Shown here one piece after another: positions 52,863-62,677 of a stretch of DNA of 64,000 bases. This stretch comes from Puniceicoccus vermicola. Lineage in GTDB: Bacteria; Verrucomicrobiota; Verrucomicrobiia; Opitutales; Puniceicoccaceae. Where the stretch lies: NCBI RefSeq assembly GCF_014230055.1, contig NZ_JACHVA010000134.1, positions 1 to 64,000 on the forward strand, in the 5' to 3' direction. Positions within the stretch are counted from its first letter, which is position 1; the number at the start of each line of letters is the position of its first letter. Below the pieces are notes generated by a model, which did not search any database, had not been told where the DNA came from, and was given only the letters and a program-made list of their open reading frames with translations. A program made the position numbers and the translations under genes.

Positions 52863-53071
52863 GCTGAATCTCCGTTTTTAGAGGAGGCGAGAGGATCAGG
52901 GCGAGCGTAATTGAAGCCCGGTGGTCTGGGCAGGGGATTTCAATCGGGCGGGGGACGACTCATTGTCCAACCGAGTGACGTGAAACAGAGACTTCTTCGC
53001 GCTGATCGGAAGGCTAGCCCTCTTGCCGCCCCTGCCAAAACAGAGGGAGAATCCCTTACCGATGGAACGTT

Positions 53072-55045
53072 CTACCGATCGGTGCGGAAGGGGCTGAGGG
53101 GGAGGCCTTCGCTGTTGGTGACGTTCGCCCGGGGGTTGTTGGCCCAGGCGTAGCGGGCAGCTTGTGGGGCGGTGACTTCCGGATGGGAGAGCTCAATTGT
53201 GTCCGGGGAGACGATTTTGGCGTCGGCCCAGTACCAAGTGTCATCTTCGCCCTGGATGGCGAAACCGTCCAGTTTGCTATCCTTGGGGACTTCGAGTCCT
53301 TCATACACCGGAGAGAAATGGAGACGGATGGTTGCGCCTTCGGTCTCCCAGGACTGCAGGTAGGGGCTGGAGAAGGGAATGTCCTCGCCGTAGACTGTTT
53401 TGCGGGCTTGGAGGGCGAGGCGGTGTCCTGGCGTGACCTTGTCGCGTGGATGGATGTCGTCGGCCTCTCCGGCGTCGAGGATGATCGCCTCGCCGACATT
53501 GGGGAGGAGGAGGGCGGCTTGCTGGGCTTCGCGAATGAGGGCCCATCCGCCTTCCGAGGGAATGTTCTGCGGGTCTTTGAATGAAGCGAGCTGGACGTAG
53601 AAGAAGGGGAAATCGCCCACCTTCCAAAGCTCGCGCCAGGACTCGATCATCGCGGGGAAGATCGTCGCATACTCCTCGGGGTGGCCGGCGTTGGACTCGC
53701 CCTGATACCAGATGGCTCCCCGGATGGGGTAGGGCAGGAGTGGGTGAATCATTCCGTTGAAAAGGACTCCGGGCTGGTTCGGGTGATTGGTCAGTGTCCC
53801 AATGATGCTGCTCTGGCTCAGGTCGGGCGATTGGGTTTCGAAAAAGTACTTCCAAGTCCCGGTGAGGGAGATGGCTTTTTCCTTGTCGTTGGGTTCGACT
53901 GGCTTGAGGAAGAGGTCGGATTCTTTGCCGGTGAAGCCCCCAATGCCATATCGGTCGAAGACGCGGATGGAGATCAGAATTGGTTGTCCCTCGGACTTGG
54001 CAATCACTTTGGCGGGAATGGTGTAGCGGCGCTCAATCAGCCACGGATCTTCGTCCTTGGGACCGGTTTCACCGATTTGGACTCCATTGACCCAGACTAC
54101 GTCGTAGTCATCAATTTTACCGAGCGAGAGGATGAGGTCTTTCCCCTTCCAGTTGGGGGGGATTTTGACTTCCCGGCGAAACCAAAAAGCTCCATCGACG
54201 GCATGACCTTCGCCCTCGATGGAGCCGGGAAGGGTCATCTCGGGCCAATCTTTATCGTCGAAATGGTTCAATTGCCAGCCGAGGAGTGCGCCGCGGTTTC
54301 CTGGATCCTGAATATGTTTGACCGTTTCGTACTGGGCAAGGATCGCGTCTCTTTCTTCCGGGGTGAACTCGGAGGTCGTCGCCGGCGCCTGGAGCTTCGG
54401 GTTGATCTTTTTCAGCACCGGAAAGGGGGTCCAGGCTTCGACATAGGTGCCTCCCCATGCGGACTGAAGGATGCCGACAGGGACCTTCTGGGTTTCATGG
54501 ATTTCTTTGGCGAAGAACCACGCTACGGCCGAGAAGCCAGCTACGGTGTTCGGGCTGGCGACCCTCCAAGTGGAGGAAATGTCGTCCTTGGGCGTATAGG
54601 CGATTGTTTTGGGGGCTTTGAAGCTGCGGATTTTGGGAAGATCGGCCTCGGCGATGTGTTTTTTGGAGTCTTGTGCGCGGTCGAGCTTCCAAGCCATGTT
54701 GCTCTGTCCGGAGGCCACCCAGACTTCCCCCGAAAGAATGTCCTTGAGGGTGATCGATTCGCTTTGGCTCTGAATGGTTGCCTGGTAGGGGCCACCAGCC
54801 GGGGGAGGGGGGATCTCAAGACTCCAGGTGCCGTCTTCCTCGACGGCGGTCGATCCAGTCTTCTCACCGAAGGTTACGGAGACGGTTTCTCCGGCTTCAC
54901 CCCATCCCCAGAAGTGGGTGGGTTGGTCGTGCTGGACAACCATGTGGTCGCTGAGGAGGTGCGGTAGCTTTAGCTCTCCGTAGGCGAAGGGTTGCAGGAT
55001 CAGCACCAAAAGGGCTGAGACAGATTGAAGGGGAATCCTGATCAT
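53072..55045 (-). CDS. Secreted sialate O-acetylesterase-family protein
   Basis: A 657-residue SASA-family esterase with a signal peptide. The nucleophile block is VWVASGQSNMAWKLD; a jelly-roll domain (GALLGWQLNHFDDKDW to about DLFLKPVEP) is inserted, then IRGAIWYQGESNAGHPEEYA and the catalytic pair in GEADDIHPRDK. The family removes acetyl esters from sugars, including xylan or pectin side groups as well as sialic acids, so sialate is not implied. Its ATG is only 2 nt from the ATG of the divergent membrane-protein frame. Confidence 0.9.
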   Translation of the reverse strand: MIRIPLQSVSALLVLILQPFAYGELKLPHLLSDHMVVQHDQPTHFWGWGEAGETVSVTFGEKTGSTAVEEDGTWSLEIPPPPAGGPYQATIQSQSESITLKDILSGEVWVASGQSNMAWKLDRAQDSKKHIAEADLPKIRSFKAPKTIAYTPKDDISSTWRVASPNTVAGFSAVAWFFAKEIHETQKVPVGILQSAWGGTYVEAWTPFPVLKKINPKLQAPATTSEFTPEERDAILAQYETVKHIQDPGNRGALLGWQLNHFDDKDWPEMTLPGSIEGEGHAVDGAFWFRREVKIPPNWKGKDLILSLGKIDDYDVVWVNGVQIGETGPKDEDPWLIERRYTIPAKVIAKSEGQPILISIRVFDRYGIGGFTGKESDLFLKPVEPNDKEKAISLTGTWKYFFETQSPDLSQSSIIGTLTNHPNQPGVLFNGMIHPLLPYPIRGAIWYQGESNAGHPEEYATIFPAMIESWRELWKVGDFPFFYVQLASFKDPQNIPSEGGWALIREAQQAALLLPNVGEAIILDAGEADDIHPRDKVTPGHRLALQARKTVYGEDIPFSSPYLQSWETEGATIRLHFSPVYEGLEVPKDSKLDGFAIQGEDDTWYWADAKIVSPDTIELSHPEVTAPQAARYAWANNPRANVTNSEGLPLSPFRTDR

Positions 55046-55047
55046 CG

Positions 55048-55587
55048 ATGAAAGCGGCAGACTTTACGATCCGTATCCATGATGGCAATGAGAACCTTTT
55101 GCCCCGAAAACGGCTCGGGCCGCTTCCGAAGCTTGCGGGGAGTCAGCCGACTCTCCATCGTATCGCGGTGGATATTTCGCAAATTCTTGAGGAAAATCAG
55201 ACGATTCTCACCGTCTTGGGGATCAGCAGCGTGCTGTTCTTTATCGGCTCCTTGTTGGTCATTCCTCTCGTCGTCGCCTATCTCCCTCAGGATTTCTTTG
55301 TTCGGGAGCCTCCTTCGGTCCAATGGACCAACCCTTTGAGCGTATTGCGCAAAATCCTCAAAAACGCTTTGGGGGGGATCTTTCTCTTCGCCGGATTTCT
55401 CATGCTTTTTCTCCCGGGGCAGGGCCTTCTCTCCATCTTGCTCGGGATCAGTCTGGTGGATTTTCCGGCCAAGCGGCGCTGGCAGCTCTCTCTCGTGCGG
55501 CGGAAGGGAATCCGGAAGACGGTTGATTGGATGCGCCGGAAGGCCAACCGTCCCCCCTTGGAGATTCCTGATCCGGCTCACCCTTGA
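55048..55587 (+). CDS. PGPGW-family-like small membrane protein
   Basis: A 179-residue frame with two hydrophobic segments: TVLGISSVLFFIGSLLVIPL with VVAYLPQDFF, and GGIFLFAGFLMLFLPGQGLL followed by SILLGISLVDFPAKRRWQLS. The LPGQG..SILLGISLVDFP stretch resembles the PGPGW transmembrane family, common in Gram-negative bacteria and of unknown function. The start is doubtful: ATG 55048 nearly touches the divergent esterase start, and GTG 55168 (VDISQILEEN) is the first alternative before the membrane part. The stop overlaps the region just ahead of aroK, so the two are probably co-transcribed. Confidence 0.65.
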   Translation: MKAADFTIRIHDGNENLLPRKRLGPLPKLAGSQPTLHRIAVDISQILEENQTILTVLGISSVLFFIGSLLVIPLVVAYLPQDFFVREPPSVQWTNPLSVLRKILKNALGGIFLFAGFLMLFLPGQGLLSILLGISLVDFPAKRRWQLSLVRRKGIRKTVDWMRRKANRPPLEIPDPAHP

Positions 55588-55622
55588 CTCACGATGGCAC
55601 GCGGAAGAACGTGAATGCGTAT

Positions 55623-56189
55623 ATGGCGGATAATACGACAGATCCTGCGGTTCGGCCGAATCTTTACCTCACCGGTTTTATGGGAACGGGGAAGAGTTCG
55701 ATTGGCCGCGAGCTCTCCCGTACCTTGAAATACCGCTTTATCGACTCGGATCGCTGGATTGAGAAAGATGTAGGGATGAAAATTCCGCAGATCTTTGCCG
55801 AGAAAGGAGAGGCGTGGTTTCGAGAGTGCGAGAAACGCTTCATTCAGGAGGGTCATCCCGCGGAGGGCTGTGTGGTCGCTTGCGGGGGAGGTTTGGTTGT
55901 TCCCGAGGGGATGATCGAGCTGGTGGAGAGCCGTGGAGTTCTTGTCGCTCTCTTTGCCTCCGTGAAGACGGTTTTGGACCGCACCTCTCGGAATAAGAAT
56001 CGACCCCTTCTTGCGGTTGAGGATCCGGAGGCCCGAATCCGGGAGTTGATGGCGAAGCGCGATCCGATCTACCGCAAGGTGGATTTGGCAGTTTCGACCG
56101 ACGGTCGCTCCTTCGCGGACGTGCGGGATGCGGTCTTGCGGATTTATCGGGCGCATTGTTCCGGGACGCCGGTATCCAAAGAACACTGA
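55623..56189 (+). CDS. aroK: Shikimate kinase
   Basis: A 188-residue P-loop kinase phosphorylating shikimate on the way to chorismate. Signatures: NLYLTGFMGTGKSSIGRELS (Walker A), FIDSDRWIEKDVG (shikimate-binding Asp), GEAWFRECEKRFI, VVACGGGLVVPEG and RPLLAVEDPEARIRELMAKR (lid Arg). ATG 55623 is chosen; TTG 55584, overlapping the preceding stop, would add 13 residues outside the fold. The response-regulator gene follows 17 nt after the stop. Confidence 0.92.
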   Translation: MADNTTDPAVRPNLYLTGFMGTGKSSIGRELSRTLKYRFIDSDRWIEKDVGMKIPQIFAEKGEAWFRECEKRFIQEGHPAEGCVVACGGGLVVPEGMIELVESRGVLVALFASVKTVLDRTSRNKNRPLLAVEDPEARIRELMAKRDPIYRKVDLAVSTDGRSFADVRDAVLRIYRAHCSGTPVSKEH

Positions 56190-56205
56190 TTCGAGAAGTT
56201 TATCT

Positions 56206-56913
56206 GTGGTGAAGGGCAAGGTATTAGTTATTGAGGACGAGCCCTCCATTCGCGAGTCGGTCGGCTATGCTTTGCGGACCGAGGGCATCGATTCCGTGTC
56301 GGTCTCCACGGTGGGAGAAGCTCGTCGTGCGATGTCAGATACGCAGGTTTCGCTTGTGGTCCTGGACGTGGGGCTGCCGGATGGGAACGGGTTTGATTTC
56401 TGCCGCGAGCTCAGGACCCATTTTGCGGGGCCGGTCTTGTTTCTGACCGCTCGCTCCTCTGAGGTCGACCGGGTCGTGGGCCTTGAAATCGGCGGAGGTG
56501 ACTATGTGACGAAGCCTTTCAGTCCCCGTGAGTTAACGGCGCGGATTCGAAATCTGCTGCGGATGGCAGGGGCGAGGGAGGAGGAAGCTTCGGCTTCGGT
56601 TGAATTCGTCGGGCTCCGCGTGGATCGCGAAAGAGCCTGTGTTTTTCTCAATGGAGAGCCTGTGACCGTGTCGGCCAGCGAGTTCCGCCTTTTGGCGACG
56701 ATGGAATCCCGGCCAGGGCGTGTTTACTCGCGGGATCTTCTGTTGGAGGCGGCTTGGGAAGATCCTGGGGCCAGTCTCGACCGGACGATCGATTCGCACG
56801 TTAAAAATCTGAGAGCGAAATTTCGGCAGATCGCTCCTGAGACCGAGGTCATTCGGACGCATCGGGGCTTGGGATATTCCCTGAATCCGAACCTGACGGA
56901 GGTAGGCGCGTGA
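56206..56913 (+). CDS. creB: OmpR-type response regulator, CreB-like
   Basis: A regulator of about 235 residues: receiver with VLVIEDEPSIRESVGYAL (Asp11), phospho-acceptor Asp54 in VVLDVGLPDGNGFDFCRE, Lys103 in GDYVTKPFSPRELTARI, then an OmpR winged helix (FVGLRVDRERACVFLNGEP, SASEFRLLATMESRPGRVYS, SHVKNLRAKFRQ, THRGLGYSLNP). The CreB call rests on pattern and on the kinase encoded next, which overlaps it by 4 bp (GTGA). The start is one of two adjacent GTG codons at 56206/56209; the longer frame from 56128 lies inside aroK. Confidence 0.88.
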   Translation: MVKGKVLVIEDEPSIRESVGYALRTEGIDSVSVSTVGEARRAMSDTQVSLVVLDVGLPDGNGFDFCRELRTHFAGPVLFLTARSSEVDRVVGLEIGGGDYVTKPFSPRELTARIRNLLRMAGAREEEASASVEFVGLRVDRERACVFLNGEPVTVSASEFRLLATMESRPGRVYSRDLLLEAAWEDPGASLDRTIDSHVKNLRAKFRQIAPETEVIRTHRGLGYSLNPNLTEVGA

Positions 56914-58346
56914 AGATTCGCACTTTGTTCATCCTGACCTTCTCGTTGATCGGGGTCTTGGTTGTCGGTTTCTTCTATCGTTGGACGACGGATGAGATTC
57001 GGCCCTCCTACCTGAAGGTGGTGGAGGAGAATTTGGTGGATACCTCGCGGTTGTTGGCGGCGATGATCCAGAATGAGATGAAGCAGGAAGAATGGAATTA
57101 CAACCAGCTTCACAATTCGGCAAACGACCTTCGCGAAGGTCGTTTCTACGCGAGGATTTACGATTCGGAAAAGTTCTCCTCGGACCTGCGATTTTATGTG
57201 ACGGATGCTGCGGGGGTCGTTCGCTTCCACTCTCATCGGCCCGAGGAGGAAGGGCAGGACTATTCCGGCTGGATCGATGTGGCCCGGACCCTCAAGGGTG
57301 AATATGGCGCGCGCTCGACTCGCTTGGATCCTGCCGACCCCTCGAGCTCTCTCCTACACGTTGCGGCTCCGATTAAGGCGGGCGAAGAATTGGTGGCGGT
57401 GGTCACGGTTGTGAAGCCGATTGATTGGCCCTTCCGTTTCATGGAGGAGAGTCGTCGGCATATTTTGCTCGGTGCCGTAGTCTTGGCCGTGTGCGCCCTA
57501 GCGATGGTCATCGGTTTGTCGTACTGGCTCTCCCGTCCTCTGGAGCGTTTGACCGCGCACGCCCAACGGATCCGCAAAGGGGAGCGCTCTCCCGTGCCGC
57601 CGCCGGGCGGGTCGACCGAGATTCGTCGTTTGCATGCGGCTTTTGAGGAGATGCGAAAAGGCCTGGAGGGGAAAAAGTATGTCGAGACCTACGTCGCCAA
57701 CTTGACCCATGAGATCAAGAGTCCGTTGTCGGGCTTATGCTCTGCAGCTGAGATTCTGGCGGAGGATCCTCCGGAGAAGGATCGCAAGCGGTTCATCGGA
57801 CATATCCAGTCGGAGACTGCCCGCATTCAGCGTGTGGTCGACCAGATGTTGGTCCTGAGCGAACTCGAGGGAATGGACTCTCTCGGCCTTCTTGCCGATG
57901 TGGATTTGGTTCCTTTGTGGCGAGAGATCCTCTCGGAATATCAGGCCTATGCGGGGAGTCGGGGAGTTCGGATTGAGCTGGACGGCGAAAAGAAGCTGGT
58001 AGTGAGAGGAGACCGCGGTCTCCTGCGAACGGCAATGGGAAGTGTTTTGCAGAATGCCATCGAGTTTTCGCCGAACGGTGGGACGGTCACGGTTCGTTTC
58101 GAAGCCGGGCAAGACGGGTTAACCGTGGTGGTAATGGATGAAGGTCCGGGCGTTCCGGATTATGCCCGCGAACGCGTCTTTGAACGACTTTTCTCATTGC
58201 CGCGTCCAGAGGGCGGGCGCAAAAGCTCCGGTCTGGGACTCTCTCTGGCCCGCGAGATTGCCGAACTGCATGGGGCCAGGATCGTTCTGGAGTGTCCGGA
58301 GAGCGGCGGGACTCGGGTCGAGTGGACCTTCGAGGTTGGGCGCTGA
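56910..58346 (+). CDS. creC: Sensor histidine kinase, CreC-like
   Basis: A 478-residue inner-membrane kinase: helix 1 at residues 5-25, a periplasmic sensor of about 160 residues (VTDAAGVVRFHSHRPEEEGQ, TVVKPIDWPFRFMEES as in CreC), helix 2 around 190-212, HAMP, then the H-box VETYVANLTHEIKSPLSGLC (His267), N box SVLQNAIEFSPNGG, VMDEGPGVP and GGRKSSGLGLSLAREIAELH. Its GTG start overlaps the creB stop. In E. coli CreBC responds to carbon metabolism and controls creD; no creD is present here, an outer-membrane-type protein gene follows instead. The signal is unknown. Confidence 0.9.
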   Translation: MKIRTLFILTFSLIGVLVVGFFYRWTTDEIRPSYLKVVEENLVDTSRLLAAMIQNEMKQEEWNYNQLHNSANDLREGRFYARIYDSEKFSSDLRFYVTDAAGVVRFHSHRPEEEGQDYSGWIDVARTLKGEYGARSTRLDPADPSSSLLHVAAPIKAGEELVAVVTVVKPIDWPFRFMEESRRHILLGAVVLAVCALAMVIGLSYWLSRPLERLTAHAQRIRKGERSPVPPPGGSTEIRRLHAAFEEMRKGLEGKKYVETYVANLTHEIKSPLSGLCSAAEILAEDPPEKDRKRFIGHIQSETARIQRVVDQMLVLSELEGMDSLGLLADVDLVPLWREILSEYQAYAGSRGVRIELDGEKKLVVRGDRGLLRTAMGSVLQNAIEFSPNGGTVTVRFEAGQDGLTVVVMDEGPGVPDYARERVFERLFSLPRPEGGRKSSGLGLSLAREIAELHGARIVLECPESGGTRVEWTFEVGR

Positions 58347-58418
58347 GAGCCCTCGCGCGCGGTGAGCAGAATGTCCTCGTAACCAGATAGGATCGTTTGT
58401 AAGAACAAAGTTTCTTAA

Positions 58419-59072
58419 ATGACTATGAAAAACACGCTCTCTTACTCCCTTCTCGCTGCACTCTCTTTGAGTCCCCTCGCCGCCCAGGTGGATATGGAAC
58501 TGGATCCGATGGAGGACGAAATGATGGAACCCGAAACGATCTGGCGGAACACCTACGTCAGCGCGGTTGGAATGTGGGTCGATAATAACACCGACGGTAC
58601 TCTGGGTGGAGGAGTTCGCGTCGGATGGAAATTTCAAGGACCTGAGCCTTATTATATCTCCACTGATGTGGAATTCGAAGCCACTTACTGGCAAATCGAC
58701 AACGGTGTGAAATATGGTTTCGAGAACGGAACGGCGAAGACCAAGAACCTGCCAATGATGGTCAATATGCGGGTGAACATACCTCTCTCGAACACCGGAT
58801 TGTTCCTCTATGGGGGCGGTGGAGCCGGTATCTCCTACATCGACATTAAGGGAACCAGCCCGCTGGGGCAGTCGGTGGATGATTCCGGCGCGGTCTTCAC
58901 TTATGCCTTCTTTGCTGGAATCGGGGTTGATCTCACCGAGCGGGCTAACCTGCGGGCCGGATACCGTTCTCTCTGGTTGAGCGACGACACTTTCAATGAC
59001 GGAAGCGTGGACGTGAAGATGGACACCGAACGGAACGATATCTTCGAACTTTCCGTTCGCATCGAGTTCTAA
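58419..59072 (+). CDS. Outer-membrane beta-barrel protein
   Basis: A 217-residue exported protein: signal peptide ([19 protein letters not shown]), an acidic Met-rich linker ([13 protein letters not shown]), then alternating strands ([19 protein letters not shown]-like turns, [20 protein letters not shown]) ending [13 protein letters not shown] with a terminal Phe, as expected for a BAM-assembled porin-like barrel of about eight strands (OmpA/OmpW type). It lies 72 nt downstream of creC and could be a target or co-transcript of the two-component system. Ligand unknown. Confidence 0.82.
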   Translation: MTMKNTLSYSLLAALSLSPLAAQVDMELDPMEDEMMEPETIWRNTYVSAVGMWVDNNTDGTLGGGVRVGWKFQGPEPYYISTDVEFEATYWQIDNGVKYGFENGTAKTKNLPMMVNMRVNIPLSNTGLFLYGGGGAGISYIDIKGTSPLGQSVDDSGAVFTYAFFAGIGVDLTERANLRAGYRSLWLSDDTFNDGSVDVKMDTERNDIFELSVRIEF

Positions 59073-59094
59073 TTTCTTCGCCGGATCGGGCGCG

Positions 59095-59364
59095 ATGGCT
59101 TTTCTTCTCCGCTGCCTGATTGGATTCTATCGAGTGGTTCTCACTCCGGTTCGAGCAATGTTTGGGATGCATGCGACCTGTCGCTACGTGCCCACCTGCT
59201 CGGAGTATGCCGATGAAGCCGTGCGGGTTCACGGTGCCTGGAAGGGAGGCTGGCTGGCAATCTGTAGGATATGCCGATGCCACCCTTGGGGAGGGCATGG
59301 ATGGGACCCCGTCCCAGAGGCTGATCTTGGGGAAAAGAAGGCCGATGAAGAAAAAGCAAAATGA
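59095..59364 (+). CDS. yidD: Membrane protein insertion efficiency factor YidD
   Basis: An 89-residue protein with the complete YidD pattern: [40 protein letters not shown] and [20 protein letters not shown], with three conserved Cys regions, ending in a charged tail. It supports YidC-dependent membrane insertion. In many bacteria it lies in the rpmH-rnpA-yidD-yidC cluster; here it is away from those genes, 22 nt after the barrel gene and 66 nt before pckG. Confidence 0.94.
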   Translation: MAFLLRCLIGFYRVVLTPVRAMFGMHATCRYVPTCSEYADEAVRVHGAWKGGWLAICRICRCHPWGGHGWDPVPEADLGEKKADEEKAK

Positions 59365-59430
59365 ATATCAGAATACAATTGACGTAAGAAATACTAATGA
59401 TAACCATAGTTTCAACATTAGAGGGCTTAA

Positions 59431-61239
59431 ATGAGCATTGAACCACAGAATCCAACCAACAACAAATACGTCACCCGCTGGGTCGACAGTATTGTTCGTC
59501 TGTGCGGACCCGATCGGGTAGAGTGGTGCGATGGCTCCAAAGACGAATTTGACCGCTTGATGAAAGGGATGGTCGCCAGCGGAATGGCCACCAAACTCAA
59601 CGAAGAAAAGCGTCCCAATAGTTACCTCTTCCGTTCCGATCCCCGCGACGTCGCTCGTGTGGAATCGCGCACTTTTATTTGTTCTTTGAATCCTGACGGC
59701 GCCGGACCGACCAATAATTGGATGCATCCGGATGAGATGGCGGAGAAGATGAACAAACTCGCCGACGGCTGCATGAAGGGCCGGACGATGTACGTCATCC
59801 CGTTCTCGATGGGGCCCGTGGGTTCGCCCATTTCCCGAATAGGGATCGAGATTACCGACTCGCCCTACGTGGTTTGCAACATGCACATCATGACGCGGGT
59901 GAGCCTCAAGGTCTGGGAAGTACTCGGCAAGAGCCGTGATTTCGTCAAATGCGTCCACTCGGTCGGGGCTCCCCTCGCCGAAGGGCAGGAAGATGTCTTG
60001 TGGCCCTGCAATCCCGAGGACACGACGATCGCCCATTTCCCGCGGGAGCGCCTGATTCTTTCTTTCGGATCCGGTTATGGCGGCAACGCTCTCCTCGGGA
60101 AGAAGTGCTTCGCCTTGCGCATTGCTTCGGTGATGGCCCACGAAGAGGGCTGGATGGCCGAGCACATGCTGATTCTCGGGGTGAAGGAGCCCTCCGGACG
60201 CAAGTCGCACGTCGCCGCCGCTTTCCCGAGCGCCTGCGGAAAGACCAATTTTGCCATGTTGATCCCGCCGAAGCCCTTCCGGGACGAAGGCTGGGAGATC
60301 AGTACCATCGGCGACGACATCGCTTGGCTCAAACCCGACGAGAAGGGCGAGCTACGGGCGATTAATCCCGAAGCCGGTTTCTTCGGAGTGGCTCCGGGCA
60401 CCTCGGATGATACCAATCCGAACGCCATGCGGTCCTGCGACCGGGATGCGATTTTCACCAATTGCGCCCTGACCGACGACGGCGACGTATGGTGGGAGGG
60501 GATGACCCGGGAAACCCCGGCTCATCTGATTGATTGGCGGGGCAACGACTGGACTCCTGATTCGGAGACCCCCGCAGCCCACCCAAATTCTCGCTTCACC
60601 GCACCGGCCAAAAATTGTCCGATCATTGATGAAGACTGGGAAAAACCGGAAGGTGTGAAGATTGATGCATTCCTCTTCGGTGGACGCCGGATGAACGACA
60701 TTCCGCTGGTCTTCCAATCCTTTAACTGGATCCACGGGGTTTACCTCGGTGCGACCATGGGGTCTGAATTGACCGCCGCTGCGGAAGGCACGGTGGGCAA
60801 GCTGCGCCGCGATCCATTCGCAATGTTGCCGTTCTGCGGATACAACATGGGCGATTACATCCGCCACTGGCTGAAGATGGGTAAGCGCCTGTCGCCGCCA
60901 GTGAGAATATTTCACGTCAATTGGTTCCGGAAGAGTGCCGAGGGCAAGTTCATCTGGCCCGGCTTTGGCGAAAACATGCGAGTGCTCAAGTGGTGCATCG
61001 GCCGTGTTCACGGAAACTCGACCGGCTTCGAATCGCCGATCGGTTGGATGCCCCGCTATCAGGACTTCGACTGGAAGGGCTTGGATTTCTCCGAAGAGGA
61101 GTGGGACGAGCTGATGACCGTCGACCGCGAGCGCATCAAAATGCAAAGTCTCCAGCATGAGGAACTCTTCCTCCAACTGGGAGATTATCTTCCGCGCCAA
61201 ATGATTTTCGAGCGCGAGCTGATTATCAGCCGCATGTAG
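59431..61239 (+). CDS. pckG: Phosphoenolpyruvate carboxykinase (GTP)
   Basis: A 602-residue GTP-dependent PEPCK converting oxaloacetate to PEP for gluconeogenesis. Signatures: [20 protein letters not shown] (substrate/omega region), [20 protein letters not shown], the kinase loop [18 protein letters not shown] with the reactive Cys, [33 protein letters not shown] and [18 protein letters not shown]. Length is normal. It has its own promoter space (66 nt after yidD) and ends at a clear terminator. Presence of the GTP type rather than the ATP type (PckA) is usual in this phylum. Confidence 0.96.
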   Translation: MSIEPQNPTNNKYVTRWVDSIVRLCGPDRVEWCDGSKDEFDRLMKGMVASGMATKLNEEKRPNSYLFRSDPRDVARVESRTFICSLNPDGAGPTNNWMHPDEMAEKMNKLADGCMKGRTMYVIPFSMGPVGSPISRIGIEITDSPYVVCNMHIMTRVSLKVWEVLGKSRDFVKCVHSVGAPLAEGQEDVLWPCNPEDTTIAHFPRERLILSFGSGYGGNALLGKKCFALRIASVMAHEEGWMAEHMLILGVKEPSGRKSHVAAAFPSACGKTNFAMLIPPKPFRDEGWEISTIGDDIAWLKPDEKGELRAINPEAGFFGVAPGTSDDTNPNAMRSCDRDAIFTNCALTDDGDVWWEGMTRETPAHLIDWRGNDWTPDSETPAAHPNSRFTAPAKNCPIIDEDWEKPEGVKIDAFLFGGRRMNDIPLVFQSFNWIHGVYLGATMGSELTAAAEGTVGKLRRDPFAMLPFCGYNMGDYIRHWLKMGKRLSPPVRIFHVNWFRKSAEGKFIWPGFGENMRVLKWCIGRVHGNSTGFESPIGWMPRYQDFDWKGLDFSEEEWDELMTVDRERIKMQSLQHEELFLQLGDYLPRQMIFERELIISRM

Positions 61240-61296
61240 AACAGAATTTTGGGCCTGAGAAACCCAAATGAGAAAGAGTGAGTTAGTGGTAGTTAG

Positions 61297-61332
61297 CTCC
61301 CGGTCCGTAAGGGCCGGGAGTTTTCTATTTTT
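61297..61332 (+). terminator. Rho-independent terminator after pckG
   Basis: CTCCCGGTCC GTAA GGGCCGGGAG is a strong stem-loop (61297-61320) followed by TTTTCTATTTTT, 57 nt after the pckG stop. Confidence 0.93.
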
Positions 61333-61389
61333 GGGGAGGGAGTAATTTGATCATGGGAGGGCGAATGTCCCAATCGCGGCAGTCTCTCC

Positions 61390-62322
61390 CTACACCGAAG
61401 CCAGGATAATCGCCAGCGAGGGGACGCAGAGAAGAGTGCTGAGAACGATCGCACCGGAGGCTAGTGCCTCGTCTCCACCCATCTCCTTGGCCATGACATA
61501 GCTCGCGACGGCGGTCGGGCAGGAACTGAGAACGAGGAGGATGAGGAGAGAATGCGAATTGAGGTCGAAGAGCATCGAGAGCAGGAAAGAGAGCGCTGGC
61601 AGGATCGCTACTTTCAGGGTCGTAGCAAAAAGGGCGCTTCGGTAGCGTCCTTTAAGCGAGACCGCCGCCATCCCGCCTCCGACGCAGAGTAGCGATCCGG
61701 GAGCTGCGAGCTGGGCTACCAGATCCAGAGAATCGAGCACGGGCGCGGGTAACGACACCGGAAGCAGGTAGGCCAGGATTCCGGCAATCGCCGAGAGGAT
61801 CAGGGGATTGGTTGCGACCTTTTTGACGATGGAGAGCAGGTTGCCGCGGACCTGACCAGTGCGGCTGGCTTCGAGAAAGAAGACCGACAAGACATTGTAG
61901 ACGATCATGGTCGGAGCGAAAACAAAGATGGCCTGTGCGATGACCGATTCCGATGCCGGATCGTTGCGGGTGGCGTAAAGGAGAATGGGCAGTCCCGCAT
62001 AGGCAAGATTTCCACGAAAGGCGGCTTGGAGGAAGGTGCCCTTCCGCTCATGGGGAAGCTTCAGCAGCTTTGCCGTGAAAATCCCCAGTCCAATGAGGAG
62101 AACTGTGGACAGGGTGAAGACGGAAAAGACCTTCACCGTCTCCTCCGGGAATCCCGGTGCTTTCGCCAGGGTGAAGAAAATCAGACAGGGCAGGCCGACC
62201 CAGAACAGCAGTCGGTTGAGTTCGGCCAGAAAGGATTGGGACAAAAACCCCCGCACCGCCAATAGATAGCCGAGGGCAATGATGGCAAAAACCGGAAATA
62301 AGGTGTGGAAGGCGTGACCCAT
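61390..62322 (-). CDS. AEC-family (auxin efflux carrier) transporter
   Basis: A 310-residue permease with ten predicted helices: HTLFPVFAIIALGYLLAVRG, NRLLFWVGLPCLIFFTLAKA, GIFTAKLLKL, ATNPLILSAIAGILAYLLPV, and the conserved LVLSSCPTAVASYVMAKEMG near the end followed by ALASGAIVLSTLLCVPSLAI. Bacterial members export or import small dicarboxylates such as malate or malonate. ATG 62322 begins the first helix; the frame upstream (to 62547) runs through REP-like repeats and is not coding. It is convergent with pckG, across the terminator. Confidence 0.9.
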   Translation of the reverse strand: MGHAFHTLFPVFAIIALGYLLAVRGFLSQSFLAELNRLLFWVGLPCLIFFTLAKAPGFPEETVKVFSVFTLSTVLLIGLGIFTAKLLKLPHERKGTFLQAAFRGNLAYAGLPILLYATRNDPASESVIAQAIFVFAPTMIVYNVLSVFFLEASRTGQVRGNLLSIVKKVATNPLILSAIAGILAYLLPVSLPAPVLDSLDLVAQLAAPGSLLCVGGGMAAVSLKGRYRSALFATTLKVAILPALSFLLSMLFDLNSHSLLILLVLSSCPTAVASYVMAKEMGGDEALASGAIVLSTLLCVPSLAIILASV

Positions 62323-62360
62323 GTCGGTAGAGCAACAACGAAGGGGCAGGGCGGCAAGAC

Positions 62361-62545
62361 GGTTATCGGTTGTCTGTTGGTCGGTTGGTCGGTTTTCGGT
62401 TGGTCGGAGTAGGGCCGCAGCTTCAGCTGCGCCTTCTCGGTTGCCTCTCCGCCAGATTTCCAGATATTTCTCGGATGAAGTTCGCAGCCGTCCGGTGGCA
62501 CTGGCCGCGCAGCTAAAGCTGAGCGGGTACGGGGATATGCGTCCC
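62361..62545. repeat. CGGTTGGT microsatellite and REP-like hairpins
   Basis: TTGGTCGGTTGGTCGG with TCGGTTGGTCGG forms a short irregular tandem of CGGTTGGT units (62361-62407). It is followed by the stem-loop CGCAGCTTCAGCTGCG (62416-62431) and a related CGCAGCTAAAGCTG (around 62510). The region 62323-62677 between the AEC gene and prfB holds no other recognisable gene and must include the prfB promoter. Confidence 0.6.
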
Positions 62546-62677
62546 ACGAGCGCTCATTACCCGTTCCAATCCGTTGCCTGGTAGAAAATCGATTCAGGTT
62601 TGACCGAGTCGGCGATGTGCCAATGAATTCAGGGGCTGGATTGCATCTTTCGCAAACCTCATCATTCTAAAAACTTT

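Noticed and set aside
53681-54967. 428-codon plus-strand open frame
   Set aside because: It lies entirely antisense to the sialate O-acetylesterase gene, has no family motif, and has a glycine/aspartate-rich composition typical of a shadow frame.
62323-62547. 75-codon N-terminal extension of the AEC transporter
   Set aside because: It runs through microsatellite and hairpin repeats; the first transmembrane helix begins right after ATG 62322.
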